Shown here piece by piece: positions 26,940 through 35,017 of a stretch of 64,000 nucleotides of DNA; the first letter of the stretch is position 1; each line of letters starts with the position of its first letter. Below the pieces are notes generated by a model that made no database searches, was not told where the DNA came from, and saw nothing but the letters and a program-made list of their open reading frames with translations. The stretch is from Catellatospora bangladeshensis (GTDB lineage: Bacteria > Actinomycetota > Actinomycetes > Mycobacteriales > Micromonosporaceae). The translations under genes were made by a program, and so were the position numbers. The stretch covers positions 62,001-126,000 of the forward strand of contig NZ_BONF01000009.1 of assembly GCF_016862575.1 (NCBI RefSeq), written 5' to 3'.

Positions 26940-28046
26940 ATGGGCATCCTGATCACCGGAGCCGACGGCTACCTGGGCCGCCGTGCCGTGTCGGCGCTGC
27001 TGGAGACGACCGGCGACGAGTTCGTGCTCGCGGTGCGCGCCGCCGACGCCGCCGAGCTGGCCGCCAAGCGCGACCGGCTCGACGCCGAGCTGGGCGCGGC
27101 CGGACACGGCCGGGTCACCGTCGTGGGGGCGGACCTGACCCGCGACGACGCGCTCGCCGACGTCGATCCGCGCCGGGTGACCGCGATCGTGCACGCCGCG
27201 GCCGTCACCCGGTTCAGCGTCGACCGGGAGACCGCGCAGCGGGTCAACGTGGACGGCACCGTACGGCTGGCCCGGTTCGCCCGGCGCTGCCCGGACCTGC
27301 GCCGCTTCACGCTGCTGTCCACGCTGTACACCGCGGGCCGGCACACCGGCGACGTGCCCGAGCGCCGCCACGAGGACGCCGGGTTCGTCAACTTCTACGA
27401 GTGGTCCAAGTGGCGGGCCGAGCAGCACCTGTTCGACAGCGGGCTGCCGCTGTCGGTGCTGCGGCTGCCGACCGTCATCGCCGAGGACGACGGCGGCACG
27501 GTGGTGCAGTACAACGCCTTCCACAACACGCTCAAGCTGTTCTACTACGGCCTGCTGTCGCTGATGCCGGGCGAGCCGTCGACCCCGCTGGCACTGGGCA
27601 CCGCGGCGTTCACCAGCGCGGCCGTCGCGCACCTGGTCCGGCCCGAGGTCCCGGCCGGGATCTACCACGTCACCCCGGACCCGGCGCAGACGCTGACCCT
27701 GGGGCAGCTCATCGACCTGACGTTCGACGTGTACGAGCGCGACGACAACTTCCGGCGGCGCAACCTCATGCGCCCGATCTACTGCGACCGGCAGAGCTTC
27801 GACGACATGGTGGACATCGCCCGGCGGCTCAAGGGCGGCCCGATCGAGCAGGCGGTGGCCTCGGTCGCCCCGTTCGGCACGCAGCTCTACCTGCACAAGA
27901 CGTTCCGCAACGAGGCGCTGCGCGCGGCCTGGCCGGGCTACGCGGCGCCCGATCCGCTGGCGCTGGCCGACGCCGTCTGCGACCACCTGGTCGCGTCGCG
28001 GTGGGGCAGGCAGCCGGTGACCCGTCAGCTGGAGGGCGCGCTGTGA
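26940..28046 (+). CDS. NAD(P)-dependent thioester reductase-like SDR
   Basis: 368 residues of the extended SDR / male-sterility reductase group (NAD_binding_4). The nucleotide loop is TGADGYLG (residues 6-13) and the catalytic pair is Y153-x3-K157 (FYEWSKW). A C-terminal substrate part follows. Such stand-alone R-domain-like proteins reduce carrier-bound thioesters to aldehydes or alcohols, releasing product. An epimerase role cannot be excluded. ATG after GAGGGGG, 16 nt from the previous stop; its own stop overlaps the next GTG. Confidence 0.82.
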   Translation: MGILITGADGYLGRRAVSALLETTGDEFVLAVRAADAAELAAKRDRLDAELGAAGHGRVTVVGADLTRDDALADVDPRRVTAIVHAAAVTRFSVDRETAQRVNVDGTVRLARFARRCPDLRRFTLLSTLYTAGRHTGDVPERRHEDAGFVNFYEWSKWRAEQHLFDSGLPLSVLRLPTVIAEDDGGTVVQYNAFHNTLKLFYYGLLSLMPGEPSTPLALGTAAFTSAAVAHLVRPEVPAGIYHVTPDPAQTLTLGQLIDLTFDVYERDDNFRRRNLMRPIYCDRQSFDDMVDIARRLKGGPIEQAVASVAPFGTQLYLHKTFRNEALRAAWPGYAAPDPLALADAVCDHLVASRWGRQPVTRQLEGAL

Positions 28047-28633
28047 ACAAGCAGGCCGTGAGCGAGAACGAGCGCTGGCTGCTCAGCTACTACCGGGCCT
28101 CGGAGATCAACGGGGCGCTGTTCTTCGGGCGGGTGGCGCGGACCGTACGCGGGCCGCTGCTGGTCGACGTCACGCACCACTTCACCGACGAGGCCAACCA
28201 CGCCAACTACTGGACGAAGTGCCTGGACGACATGGACCTGACGCCGGTCCCTCAGAACCGCGCCTACCAGGACCAGTATCTGGAGGCGGTCGGCATGCCG
28301 GCCAACGTCATGGAGGTCATGGCGATCACGCAGGTCTTCGAGAAGCGGGTGATCGGCCAGTACGGCCGCCACCAGCGCTACGCGGGCACGCATCCGCTGG
28401 CGAAGGCGACCATCCAGAAGATCATGCTCGACGAGCGCTGGCACGTGAAGTACGTCCGCGACGCCCTCGCCGACCTGTCCGGCAAGTACGGGGCCGAGCT
28501 GATCGACACGACGCTGGCCCGGTTCACCGCCGCCGACGACGAGGTCTACGCCAAGACGCTGGAGGAGTACGGCCAGCGCCTGGAGTTCCTCGGCGAGACC
28601 ACCGAGCACTACCACGGAACCGAAACGGAGTAA
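28043..28633 (+). CDS. ferritin-like diiron protein
   Basis: 196 residues, four-helix bundle with a full diiron set: E21 (RASEINGALFF), E50-x2-H53 (DEANHANYW), E100 (QVFEKRVIGQYG), and E131-x2-H134 (LDERWHVKY). The family includes small oxidases and N-oxygenating enzymes; VlmB of valanimycin biosynthesis is a possible functional analogue, by inference. GTG start overlapping the reductase stop. Being the second diiron protein of the operon, it could catalyse a later oxidation or an N-N/N-O bond step. Confidence 0.8.
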   Translation: MNKQAVSENERWLLSYYRASEINGALFFGRVARTVRGPLLVDVTHHFTDEANHANYWTKCLDDMDLTPVPQNRAYQDQYLEAVGMPANVMEVMAITQVFEKRVIGQYGRHQRYAGTHPLAKATIQKIMLDERWHVKYVRDALADLSGKYGAELIDTTLARFTAADDEVYAKTLEEYGQRLEFLGETTEHYHGTETE

Positions 28634-28636
28634 TCG

Positions 28637-28906
28637 ATGCAGGCCACCTTCGCGGCCGTCGCCGAGCGGATCAGCGTCACCTCGGGTGTCGCGGTCGACC
28701 GGCTGCGCCCCGAGACGACGCTGAAGGAACTCGCCCTGGACAGCTTCCTGCTGGTCGAGATGGCCGTCGACCTGCAGGAGGAGTTCGACGCCATCTTCAC
28801 CCAGGAGGACCTGCACCGGGTGAGCACGGTCGGGGACCTGGTCGAGCTGCTGAACACCTCGGGGGCCGCCGACGTGCGGGCCCGCGCGGCGGCCGACCAT
28901 GGCTGA
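28637..28906 (+). CDS. acyl carrier protein (second)
   Basis: 89 residues with the standard carrier fold and phosphopantetheine Ser36 in LALDSFLLVEMAVDLQEEF, i.e. DSF in place of DSL, then VSTVGDLVELL. It differs clearly from the first carrier (RSL), suggesting each is loaded by a different enzyme: this one most likely by the fatty acyl-AMP ligase of the same operon. ATG starts 3 nt after the diiron gene stop; the 3' end overlaps the MMPL gene by 8 nt. Confidence 0.88.
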   Translation: MQATFAAVAERISVTSGVAVDRLRPETTLKELALDSFLLVEMAVDLQEEFDAIFTQEDLHRVSTVGDLVELLNTSGAADVRARAAADHG

Positions 28907-31193
28907 GCGTTTCGCGCACGCGATCCGCCGCTATCGCTGGCTGCTGCTGGCCGCCTGGCTCGTGGTGCTGACCGGGGCCGGGGTCGCCGCGCTGCCGCTG
29001 GCCGGCAAGCTCAGCGGCGGCGGCTGGTACGTCTCCGGCTCCGACTCCCAGCTCGCCGCCCAGGCGCTGCGCTCGGGCTTCACCGGCCGGGGCGAGAGCA
29101 ACCTGGTCGTGCTCGTCCACGACGAGCGGCACACCGTCGCCGACCCGCAGTTCGCCGAGCGCGCCGGGCGGGCGGTCAACGCCGTGCTGGACGACGACCG
29201 GCTGGACGCGGCCAGCTCGTACGGCTGGATGAGCCTCACCGGCGACGGGCGCGACGCGTTCGTCGGCGACGACCGGCGCACCGTGGTCACCCTGGTCGGC
29301 CTCGACGTCGACGACGGCACCGCGCGCCGGGTGCTGCCCGACGTGCAGGGCGAGCTGGCCGACCGGTTCGCCGCCGAGGGCCTGCGGGTGTCGCTGGTCA
29401 GCGCCGCGTCCCTGTTCGGCGAGATCAACGCGCTGAGCCAGAGCAGCCTGACCGAGGCGGAGCTGATCGCGTTCCCGCTGATCCTGGTCATCCTGCTGTG
29501 GCTGTACCGCAGCGTGGTCGCCACCGCGGTGTCGTTCGTGGTCAGCATGACCGCGCTCGGCCTCACCTTCGGCCTGCTGTCGCTGCTGGCCAGCCGGTTC
29601 GAGCTGTCCATCTTCGTGCAGAACGCCGCCACGATGATCGGCCTCGGCGTCAGCGTCGACTACTCGCTGATAATCATCTCCCGGTACGCCGAGGAGCTGC
29701 GCCGTGGCCGGGACCGCTTCGAGGCGCTGGTCACCACGCTGCGCACCAGCGGCGAGACGGTGCTGTTCTCCGGCCTGATCGTGGCCCTGTCCACGTCCGC
29801 GCTGTTCCTGGTGCCGCTCAACGTGATCGGCTCGATCGCGCTCGGCATCGTGCTGGTGGTGGCGTTCGCGGTGCTCAGCAGCGTGCTCGTGCTGCCCGTG
29901 GTGCTCTACCTGCTCGGCGACCGGGTGCTCAAGGGCGCGGTCAAGCTGCCCGGCGGCCGGGCCCGCTCGCTGGAGGTCTCCGAGAACCCCTGGTACCGGC
30001 TGGCCATGCGGATCATGCGCCGCCCGGTGCTGTGGCTGCTGCCCCCGGCGATCGCGCTCATCGCGCTGGCCGTGCCCGGCCTGGGCATGAGCACGTTCAC
30101 GCCGGACGCCCGGGTGGTGCCGACGTCCTCGCCGGTCCGTTACGGCTACGACCTGATGCGCGAGCAGTTCGGCACCGGCGCCGCCTCGCCGATGCAGGTC
30201 GTGGTGACCGTCGCGGGCGAGCTGAACGACGCGCACGGCGCGGCGCTGACCGGCCTGGCCGAGCGGCTGCGCGGCCTGCCGCACGTCGAGCGGGTCGACT
30301 CGCCGCTGGACGTGCTGCGCGCGGTCGACCCGGCCCGCCCGGTCGCGGCGCTGGCCGGGCTGGACCGGATGCCGGCCGACGCCCGGCAGACCGTCGAGCA
30401 CTTCGTCTCCGCCGACCGCGACACCGTCGTGCTGGAGGTCATCCCGGACGGCGACGCGGCCAGCCCGGGGGTCATCGCCCTCTACGACCAGGTGCGGGCC
30501 GAGGTGGCGAAGCTGCCGTCGGACAGCTTGCGCGGCGTCGTCGGCGGGGAGACCGCCGAGGGCGTCGACGCGAACCAGGCGATCAGCGACAAGCTGCCGT
30601 ACGTCCTGGGCATCATGCTCCTGATCATCTACGTGCTGCTGCTGGTGACGTTCCGGTCGCTGCTGCTGCCGCTGAAGGCGATCGTGCTCAACCTGCTGTC
30701 GGTCGGTGCGACGTTCGGCCTGCTGGCGATCGTGTTCCAGCACGGCTTCGGCGTCGAGCTGCTCGGCACCGTCAGCCACGGGTACGTGCAGAACTTCGTG
30801 CCGATCCTGCTGCTGGCCATCCTGTTCGGGCTGAGCACCGACTACGAGGTGTTCCTGCTCAACCGGGTCCGGGAGGAGTGGCAGCGCACCGGCGACGACA
30901 CCGTCAGCGTCGCCACCGGCCTGGCCCGCACCGCGCCGCTGATCTCCGGCGCGGCGGTGCTGATGCTCGCCGTGTTCGGCGCGTTCACCCTCACCGGCAT
31001 CAACCCGATCCAGCAGCTCGGCTTCGGCCTCGCCGTCGCCGTAGCGCTGGACGCCACCCTGATCCGCCTGGTCATCGTGCCCGCCTCGATGCGCCTGATG
31101 GGCCGGTGGAACTGGTGGCTGCCGGGTCGCCGCCCCACCGCCACCCCTGTTTCGTCACCCGCCCTGCCCGTACGAGAGGACGCCCTGCGTTGA
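28899..31193 (+). CDS. MMPL/RND family exporter
   Basis: 764 residues, RND layout: helix 1, an extracytoplasmic domain (about 35-180), helices 2-6, helix 7, a second outer domain, helices 8-12. The proton-relay regions are GVSVDYSLIIISRYAEEL and GLSTDYEVFLLNRVREEW, the MmpL pattern in each half. MmpL proteins move lipids or lipidated products out of actinomycete cells, which fits a fatty acyl product of this operon. Length is in the usual range. Confidence 0.9.
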   Translation: MAERFAHAIRRYRWLLLAAWLVVLTGAGVAALPLAGKLSGGGWYVSGSDSQLAAQALRSGFTGRGESNLVVLVHDERHTVADPQFAERAGRAVNAVLDDDRLDAASSYGWMSLTGDGRDAFVGDDRRTVVTLVGLDVDDGTARRVLPDVQGELADRFAAEGLRVSLVSAASLFGEINALSQSSLTEAELIAFPLILVILLWLYRSVVATAVSFVVSMTALGLTFGLLSLLASRFELSIFVQNAATMIGLGVSVDYSLIIISRYAEELRRGRDRFEALVTTLRTSGETVLFSGLIVALSTSALFLVPLNVIGSIALGIVLVVAFAVLSSVLVLPVVLYLLGDRVLKGAVKLPGGRARSLEVSENPWYRLAMRIMRRPVLWLLPPAIALIALAVPGLGMSTFTPDARVVPTSSPVRYGYDLMREQFGTGAASPMQVVVTVAGELNDAHGAALTGLAERLRGLPHVERVDSPLDVLRAVDPARPVAALAGLDRMPADARQTVEHFVSADRDTVVLEVIPDGDAASPGVIALYDQVRAEVAKLPSDSLRGVVGGETAEGVDANQAISDKLPYVLGIMLLIIYVLLLVTFRSLLLPLKAIVLNLLSVGATFGLLAIVFQHGFGVELLGTVSHGYVQNFVPILLLAILFGLSTDYEVFLLNRVREEWQRTGDDTVSVATGLARTAPLISGAAVLMLAVFGAFTLTGINPIQQLGFGLAVAVALDATLIRLVIVPASMRLMGRWNWWLPGRRPTATPVSSPALPVREDALR

Positions 31194-31768
31194 ACGAGCC
31201 CGTCCTGGTCCTGCTGACCCTGAACTTCGCGTTCATCGGCATCCTGCCGCGGATCTTCTTCCGGTCCGACGGTTCGCTCAACGCCCGCTGGTGGGCGACG
31301 GCGAGCCCGTTCTTCGTGGCCTGCCTGTTCCTGGTGGGGGCGTACTTCGCCGACTGGGCCGCGCTGGCGCCCGCGTCGTGGCTGCGGTGGCTCGCGGTGG
31401 CGGCGGTGCCGTTCAGCGTCGCGTCGGTGGCGCTGATCTGGATGACGCTCGGCACGCACCGCATCCCGATCTCGCTGTGGCACCAGGAGAATGACGCGCC
31501 GCGCAGCATCGTCACCTACGGCGCGTACCGCTGGATCCGGCACCCGTTCTACGCGTCGTTCATCTTCGCGCTGTTCGCCGCGCTGCTCTACCACCCGCAC
31601 TGGGTCACCGGCGCCACGTTCCTCTACGGCGTGATCGCGCTGAACCTGACGGCCGCCCGCGAGGAGCGCCGCCTGGCGGTCTCCGAGTTCGGCGCGGAGT
31701 ACCAGGAGTACATGGGCCGCACCGGGCGGTTCACGCCGAGGCTGGGCGCACCCGTCAGGGTCGCCTGA
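31190..31768 (+). CDS. ICMT/PEMT-like membrane methyltransferase
   Basis: 192 residues, about five membrane helices, with the isoprenylcysteine methyltransferase-type C-terminal motif: GAYRWIRHPFYASF, then EERRLAVSEFGAEYQEYMGR. This family binds SAM at the membrane and methylates carboxylates or lipid amines. Start is TTG overlapping the MMPL TGA (TTGA). In this operon it may methylate a lipophilic intermediate. Followed by a strong hairpin. Confidence 0.82.
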   Translation: MNEPVLVLLTLNFAFIGILPRIFFRSDGSLNARWWATASPFFVACLFLVGAYFADWAALAPASWLRWLAVAAVPFSVASVALIWMTLGTHRIPISLWHQENDAPRSIVTYGAYRWIRHPFYASFIFALFAALLYHPHWVTGATFLYGVIALNLTAAREERRLAVSEFGAEYQEYMGRTGRFTPRLGAPVRVA

Positions 31769-31771
31769 CAC

Positions 31772-31807
31772 GCGGCTCCAGGGATGCGGGGGTGTCCCTG
31801 GAGCCGC
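31772..31807 (+). terminator. hairpin between the methyltransferase and FAAL genes
   Basis: 13-bp perfect stem (31772-31784 with 31795-31807, GCGGCTCCAGGGA and complement), 10-nt loop, followed by CTTCT. It lies 4 nt after the methyltransferase stop and 44 nt before the FAAL start. It would end or thin out operon transcripts before the FAAL gene. Confidence 0.75.
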
Positions 31808-31850
31808 CTTCTCCGCAGCAGACGACACCGGCCAGACCAGGGGGGACGAC

Positions 31851-33521
31851 GTGCCGGACATCCACACCGGATGGCTAACGCAGCCGCATCCGGACCGCGG
31901 GGTGCACCTCGCCGACGAGACCGGCGGCTGGACCTACGCCTCCTACCCGGAGCTGGCCACCGCCGCCCGGCGCATGGCGGCGCAGCTCGTCGCGGCCGGG
32001 GTGCGCCCCGGTGACGCGGTGTGTGTGCTGATGCCCACCGGCTATCCGGTGCTCACCGTGATCTACGGGGTGTGGGCGGCCGGCGCGGCGATCTGCCCCG
32101 TCGTGCCGCCCAGCTTCCAGCGCGAGGACGAGTACGTCGCGCACGTCGCCGCGATCCTGGAGCAGGCGCAGCCGAGCCTCGTGGTGACCAGCGCCGGGCT
32201 GGAGCCGGTCGCGGTGCGGGCGATGGCCGCCGCCGGGCGGTCCGACAAGCCGCTGCTGCCGTGCGCGGACGCGACCGACGAGCTGACGCCGCAGCCGCGC
32301 GGCGAGCTGGCGCTGCTCCAGTTCACCTCCGGGTCCACCGGCCGCCCGCGCGGCGTGCGGGTGACCTGGGACAACCTGGCGGCCAACTTCCGGATCATCG
32401 CGCGGATGAACGCGTGGCGCGACGGCGACGCGATGGCGTCGTGGCTGCCGCTCTACCACGACATGGGGCTGATCGGGCTGTTCCTGTTCCCGATCTGCCA
32501 CCAGGGCTCGCTGTGGCTGATGCGCCCGGACCAGTTCATCCGCGACCCGCTGCGCTGGCTGGCCTGCTTCGCGCCGGGCAAGGCCACGGCGTCGGCGTCG
32601 CCGTCGTTCGCGTTCGCGTACGCCACCCGCCGCGTCAAGCCGGAACGGCTGGCGGGCCTGGACCTCACCGAATGGAAGTCGGTCTGCATCGGGGCGGAGA
32701 CCACCGACGTCGCGGCGCTGGCCGGGTTCGCCCGGTTCGCCGCCGGGACCGGGTTCCGGCCGCAGACCTTCCAGCCGTCGTACGGCCTGGCCGAGTGCAC
32801 CCTGGCCGTCACCTCGCCGCCGCCCGGCGAGCTGTCCGAGGTGGTCCGGCCCGACTGGGCGAAGCTGCGTTTCGGCGAGCCGGTGCAGCTCGACGCCAAG
32901 GGACGGCTGTCCGAGGCCGACACCCCGCCCGGCTCCGGCTGGATGATCGGCCACGGGCTGCCCGACCCGGCGGACGGGCTGACCGTGCGCCTGGTCGACC
33001 ACGACGGCCGCGAGTTGCCCGACGGCTGCCTCGGCGAGATCGCGGTCCGGGGCAGCTCCGTCGCCGCCGGATACCACGCGGGCCGGGAGGGTGTCTCGTC
33101 CCGCTTCGTCGACGGCGAGCTGCGCACCGGCGACGCGGGTTTCCTCCACGAGGGCCAGCTGTACGTGCTGGGCCGGATGGGGGAGAGCGTCAAGCTGCGC
33201 GGGCGCAACGTGTACGTCGAGGACCTCGACGTCAAGGTCGCCGCCGCGGCCGGGGTGGAACGCGGGAGCGTCGTCGTGGTGGGCGCGCTCCGTGAGGGCC
33301 GCCCGGGGCTGGTCGTCTTCGTCGAGGCGAGCCCCGGCCCGTGGACCGAGGACGTGGCCGCCCAGCTGCGCGGCGAGTTCGGCCCCGACCCGTTCCTGAC
33401 CGTGGTCGCCGGCCGCCGCGGCGTGATCCACCGTACGTCCAGCGGCAAACCGCGGCGGCGCCACATGTGGGAGCTGCTCCAGTCCGGCGCGATGCCACGC
33501 GCCACCGTCAGCCACCACTGA
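31851..33521 (+). CDS. fatty acyl-AMP ligase (FAAL)
   Basis: 556 residues, ANL superfamily. ATP loop LLQFTSGSTGRPRGV (TSGSTG at 159-164), the FAAL-type motif SWLPLYHDMGLIG (197-209), YGLAE, and the C-terminal Lys in TSSGKPRRR. FAALs activate a fatty acid as acyl-AMP and pass it to a carrier protein rather than CoA. The second carrier protein of the operon is the likely acceptor. GTG start with GGGGGGA upstream. It may have partly separate transcription, because a strong hairpin precedes it. Confidence 0.92.
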   Translation: MPDIHTGWLTQPHPDRGVHLADETGGWTYASYPELATAARRMAAQLVAAGVRPGDAVCVLMPTGYPVLTVIYGVWAAGAAICPVVPPSFQREDEYVAHVAAILEQAQPSLVVTSAGLEPVAVRAMAAAGRSDKPLLPCADATDELTPQPRGELALLQFTSGSTGRPRGVRVTWDNLAANFRIIARMNAWRDGDAMASWLPLYHDMGLIGLFLFPICHQGSLWLMRPDQFIRDPLRWLACFAPGKATASASPSFAFAYATRRVKPERLAGLDLTEWKSVCIGAETTDVAALAGFARFAAGTGFRPQTFQPSYGLAECTLAVTSPPPGELSEVVRPDWAKLRFGEPVQLDAKGRLSEADTPPGSGWMIGHGLPDPADGLTVRLVDHDGRELPDGCLGEIAVRGSSVAAGYHAGREGVSSRFVDGELRTGDAGFLHEGQLYVLGRMGESVKLRGRNVYVEDLDVKVAAAAGVERGSVVVVGALREGRPGLVVFVEASPGPWTEDVAAQLRGEFGPDPFLTVVAGRRGVIHRTSSGKPRRRHMWELLQSGAMPRATVSHH

Positions 33522-33548
33522 AGACGGCCAGGGAGCGGGCCGTCGATC

Positions 33549-33613
33549 GACCGCGGGACCGGGCAGCCCGCGGTCGGCCGGGCCGCCGCGGGCGGGCACC
33601 CGCGGCGGCCCGG
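33549..33613. terminator. tandem terminator hairpins between convergent genes
   Basis: Two hairpins: 33549-33557/33567-33575 (GACCGCGGG, 9 bp, 9-nt loop) and 33578-33592/33599-33613 (CCGGGCCGCCGCGGG, 15 bp, 6-nt loop, then TTCT). They close the FAAL gene from the left and the aminotransferase gene from the right. Confidence 0.85.
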
Positions 33614-33615
33614 TT

Positions 33616-34800
33616 CTACTGCTTGAGCCGGGCCACGGCGTCGGCGATCACCTCGGGGCGCTTGCAGAACGCGAACCGCACCAGGTGCCGCCCCGCGTCC
33701 ACGTCGTCGTAGAACACCTGCGCCGGGATCGCCACCACGCCGCTGCGCTCGGGCAGCCCGAGGCAGAACTCGATGCCGTCGCTGCCGCCCAGCGGCCTGA
33801 TGTCGGTGGTGATGAAGTACGTCCCCTCGGCGGCGAGCACCCCGAACCCGGCCTCGGCCAGCCCCGCCCGGAGCTGGTCACGCCGCTCCTGAAGGCCCGC
33901 GGTGAAACCGGTGAAGTAGTCGTCGGGCAGGCCCAGCGCCACCGCGACCGCGGGCTGGAACGGCCCGGCGTTGACGAAGGTGAGGAACTGCTTGACCCGC
34001 AGCACCGCCGACACCAGCGCGGCCGGTCCGCTGGCCCAGCCCACCTTCCAGCCCGTGCAGGAGAACGTCTTGCCCGCCGACGAGATGCGCAGCGTGCGCT
34101 CGCGCATGCCGGGCAGCGACGCCAGCGGGAGGTGCGGCGAGCCGGCGTCGTCGAAGACCAGGTGCTCGTAGACCTCGTCGGTCACCGCGTACGCCCCGAA
34201 CTCCTGGCACAGCTGCGCGATGAGGGTCAGCTCCTCGCGGGTGAACACCTTGCCGGTCGGGTTGTGCGGGGTGTTGAGCAGCACCAGCCTGGTGCGCGGC
34301 CCGAACGCGGCGCGCAGCTCGGCCGGGTCGAACCCGTAGCGCCCGCCGTCGCCCGGCCGCAGCGTCACCGGCCGCCGCACCGCCCCCGCCAGCGCGATGC
34401 TCGCCGCGTACGAGTCGTAGTACGGCTCGAAGCAGACCACCTCGTCGCCCGCCTCGCACAGGCCCAGGATCGCGGCCGCGATCGCCTCGGTCGCCCCCGC
34501 GGTGACCACGACCTCACCGTCCGGGTCGTACTCCAGTCCCCAGAACCGGCGCTGGTGCGCGGCGACCGCCTGGCGCAGCACCGGCAGCCCCGGACCGGGC
34601 GGGTACTGGTTGTACCCCTCGCGCAGCGCCCTCGCGGCCGCGTCCAGCATCTCCGCCGGGCCGTCGGTGTCAGGGAAGCCCTGCCCGAGGTTCACCGCGC
34701 CCGTCTTGAGCGCGAGCGCCGACATCGTCGCGAAGATCGTCGTCCCGAACGGGCGCATCCGCTCCACCAGCGGATCGCCCCCGAAGTTCCCAGCCGTCAT
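33616..34800 (-). CDS. PLP-dependent aminotransferase, class I/II (DapC / kynurenine-methionine aminotransferase type)
   Basis: 394 residues, fold type I. The PLP Lys lies in SSAGKTFSCTGWKVGW; the cofactor Asp is in VTDEVYEHLVF; NTPHNPTGKVF and the terminal Arg region VRFAFCKR are also present. The GQGFPDTDGP start and the K-site sequence place it with YbdL/kynurenine aminotransferases and actinobacterial DapC. Substrate is not certain. ATG chosen 8 residues before the conserved start. Not evidently linked to the neighbouring carrier-protein operon, from which it is separated by terminators. Confidence 0.88.
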   Translation of the reverse strand: MTAGNFGGDPLVERMRPFGTTIFATMSALALKTGAVNLGQGFPDTDGPAEMLDAAARALREGYNQYPPGPGLPVLRQAVAAHQRRFWGLEYDPDGEVVVTAGATEAIAAAILGLCEAGDEVVCFEPYYDSYAASIALAGAVRRPVTLRPGDGGRYGFDPAELRAAFGPRTRLVLLNTPHNPTGKVFTREELTLIAQLCQEFGAYAVTDEVYEHLVFDDAGSPHLPLASLPGMRERTLRISSAGKTFSCTGWKVGWASGPAALVSAVLRVKQFLTFVNAGPFQPAVAVALGLPDDYFTGFTAGLQERRDQLRAGLAEAGFGVLAAEGTYFITTDIRPLGGSDGIEFCLGLPERSGVVAIPAQVFYDDVDAGRHLVRFAFCKRPEVIADAVARLKQ

Positions 34801-34862
34801 GCCCCCATCTTCACCCACCCCTGTGAACAACCCGCCCCCGGCCGCGCCTCACCAGCCGTCGC

Positions 34863-34942
34863 CAAGATCGCGTCGATCTTGCGCGAACTGTTGCCCATTT
34901 GCCCGGTTGGTGCGTGTCGTACCCACACATCGCGCAAGATCG
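34863..34942. repeat. palindromic intergenic element with AAGATCG/CGATCTT ends
   Basis: CAAGATCG (34863-34870) faces CGATCTTG (34874-34881), and the overlapping arm CGATCTTGCGCGA (34874-34886) pairs perfectly with 34930-34942. So one right-hand block can pair with either of two partners. It lies between the aminotransferase start and the protease stop and shares the AAGATCG core with the elements at 40276 and 57692. Confidence 0.65.
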
Positions 34943-35017
34943 GCGGGGGAGGGGAGGAACAAAGAGGGGCGCTGCCCCGGCGGGAGGGCCGGGGCAGCGC
35001 CTTGGGGGGTGGTGGGG

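Noticed and set aside
28797-30779. 660-codon minus-strand frame opposite the MMPL gene
   Set aside because: No motifs, His/Gln/Arg-rich shadow of the true exporter, which has clear RND features.
33616-34800. Aminotransferase as part of the carrier-protein pathway
   Set aside because: It is convergent, closed off by two terminators, and belongs to a common housekeeping family.
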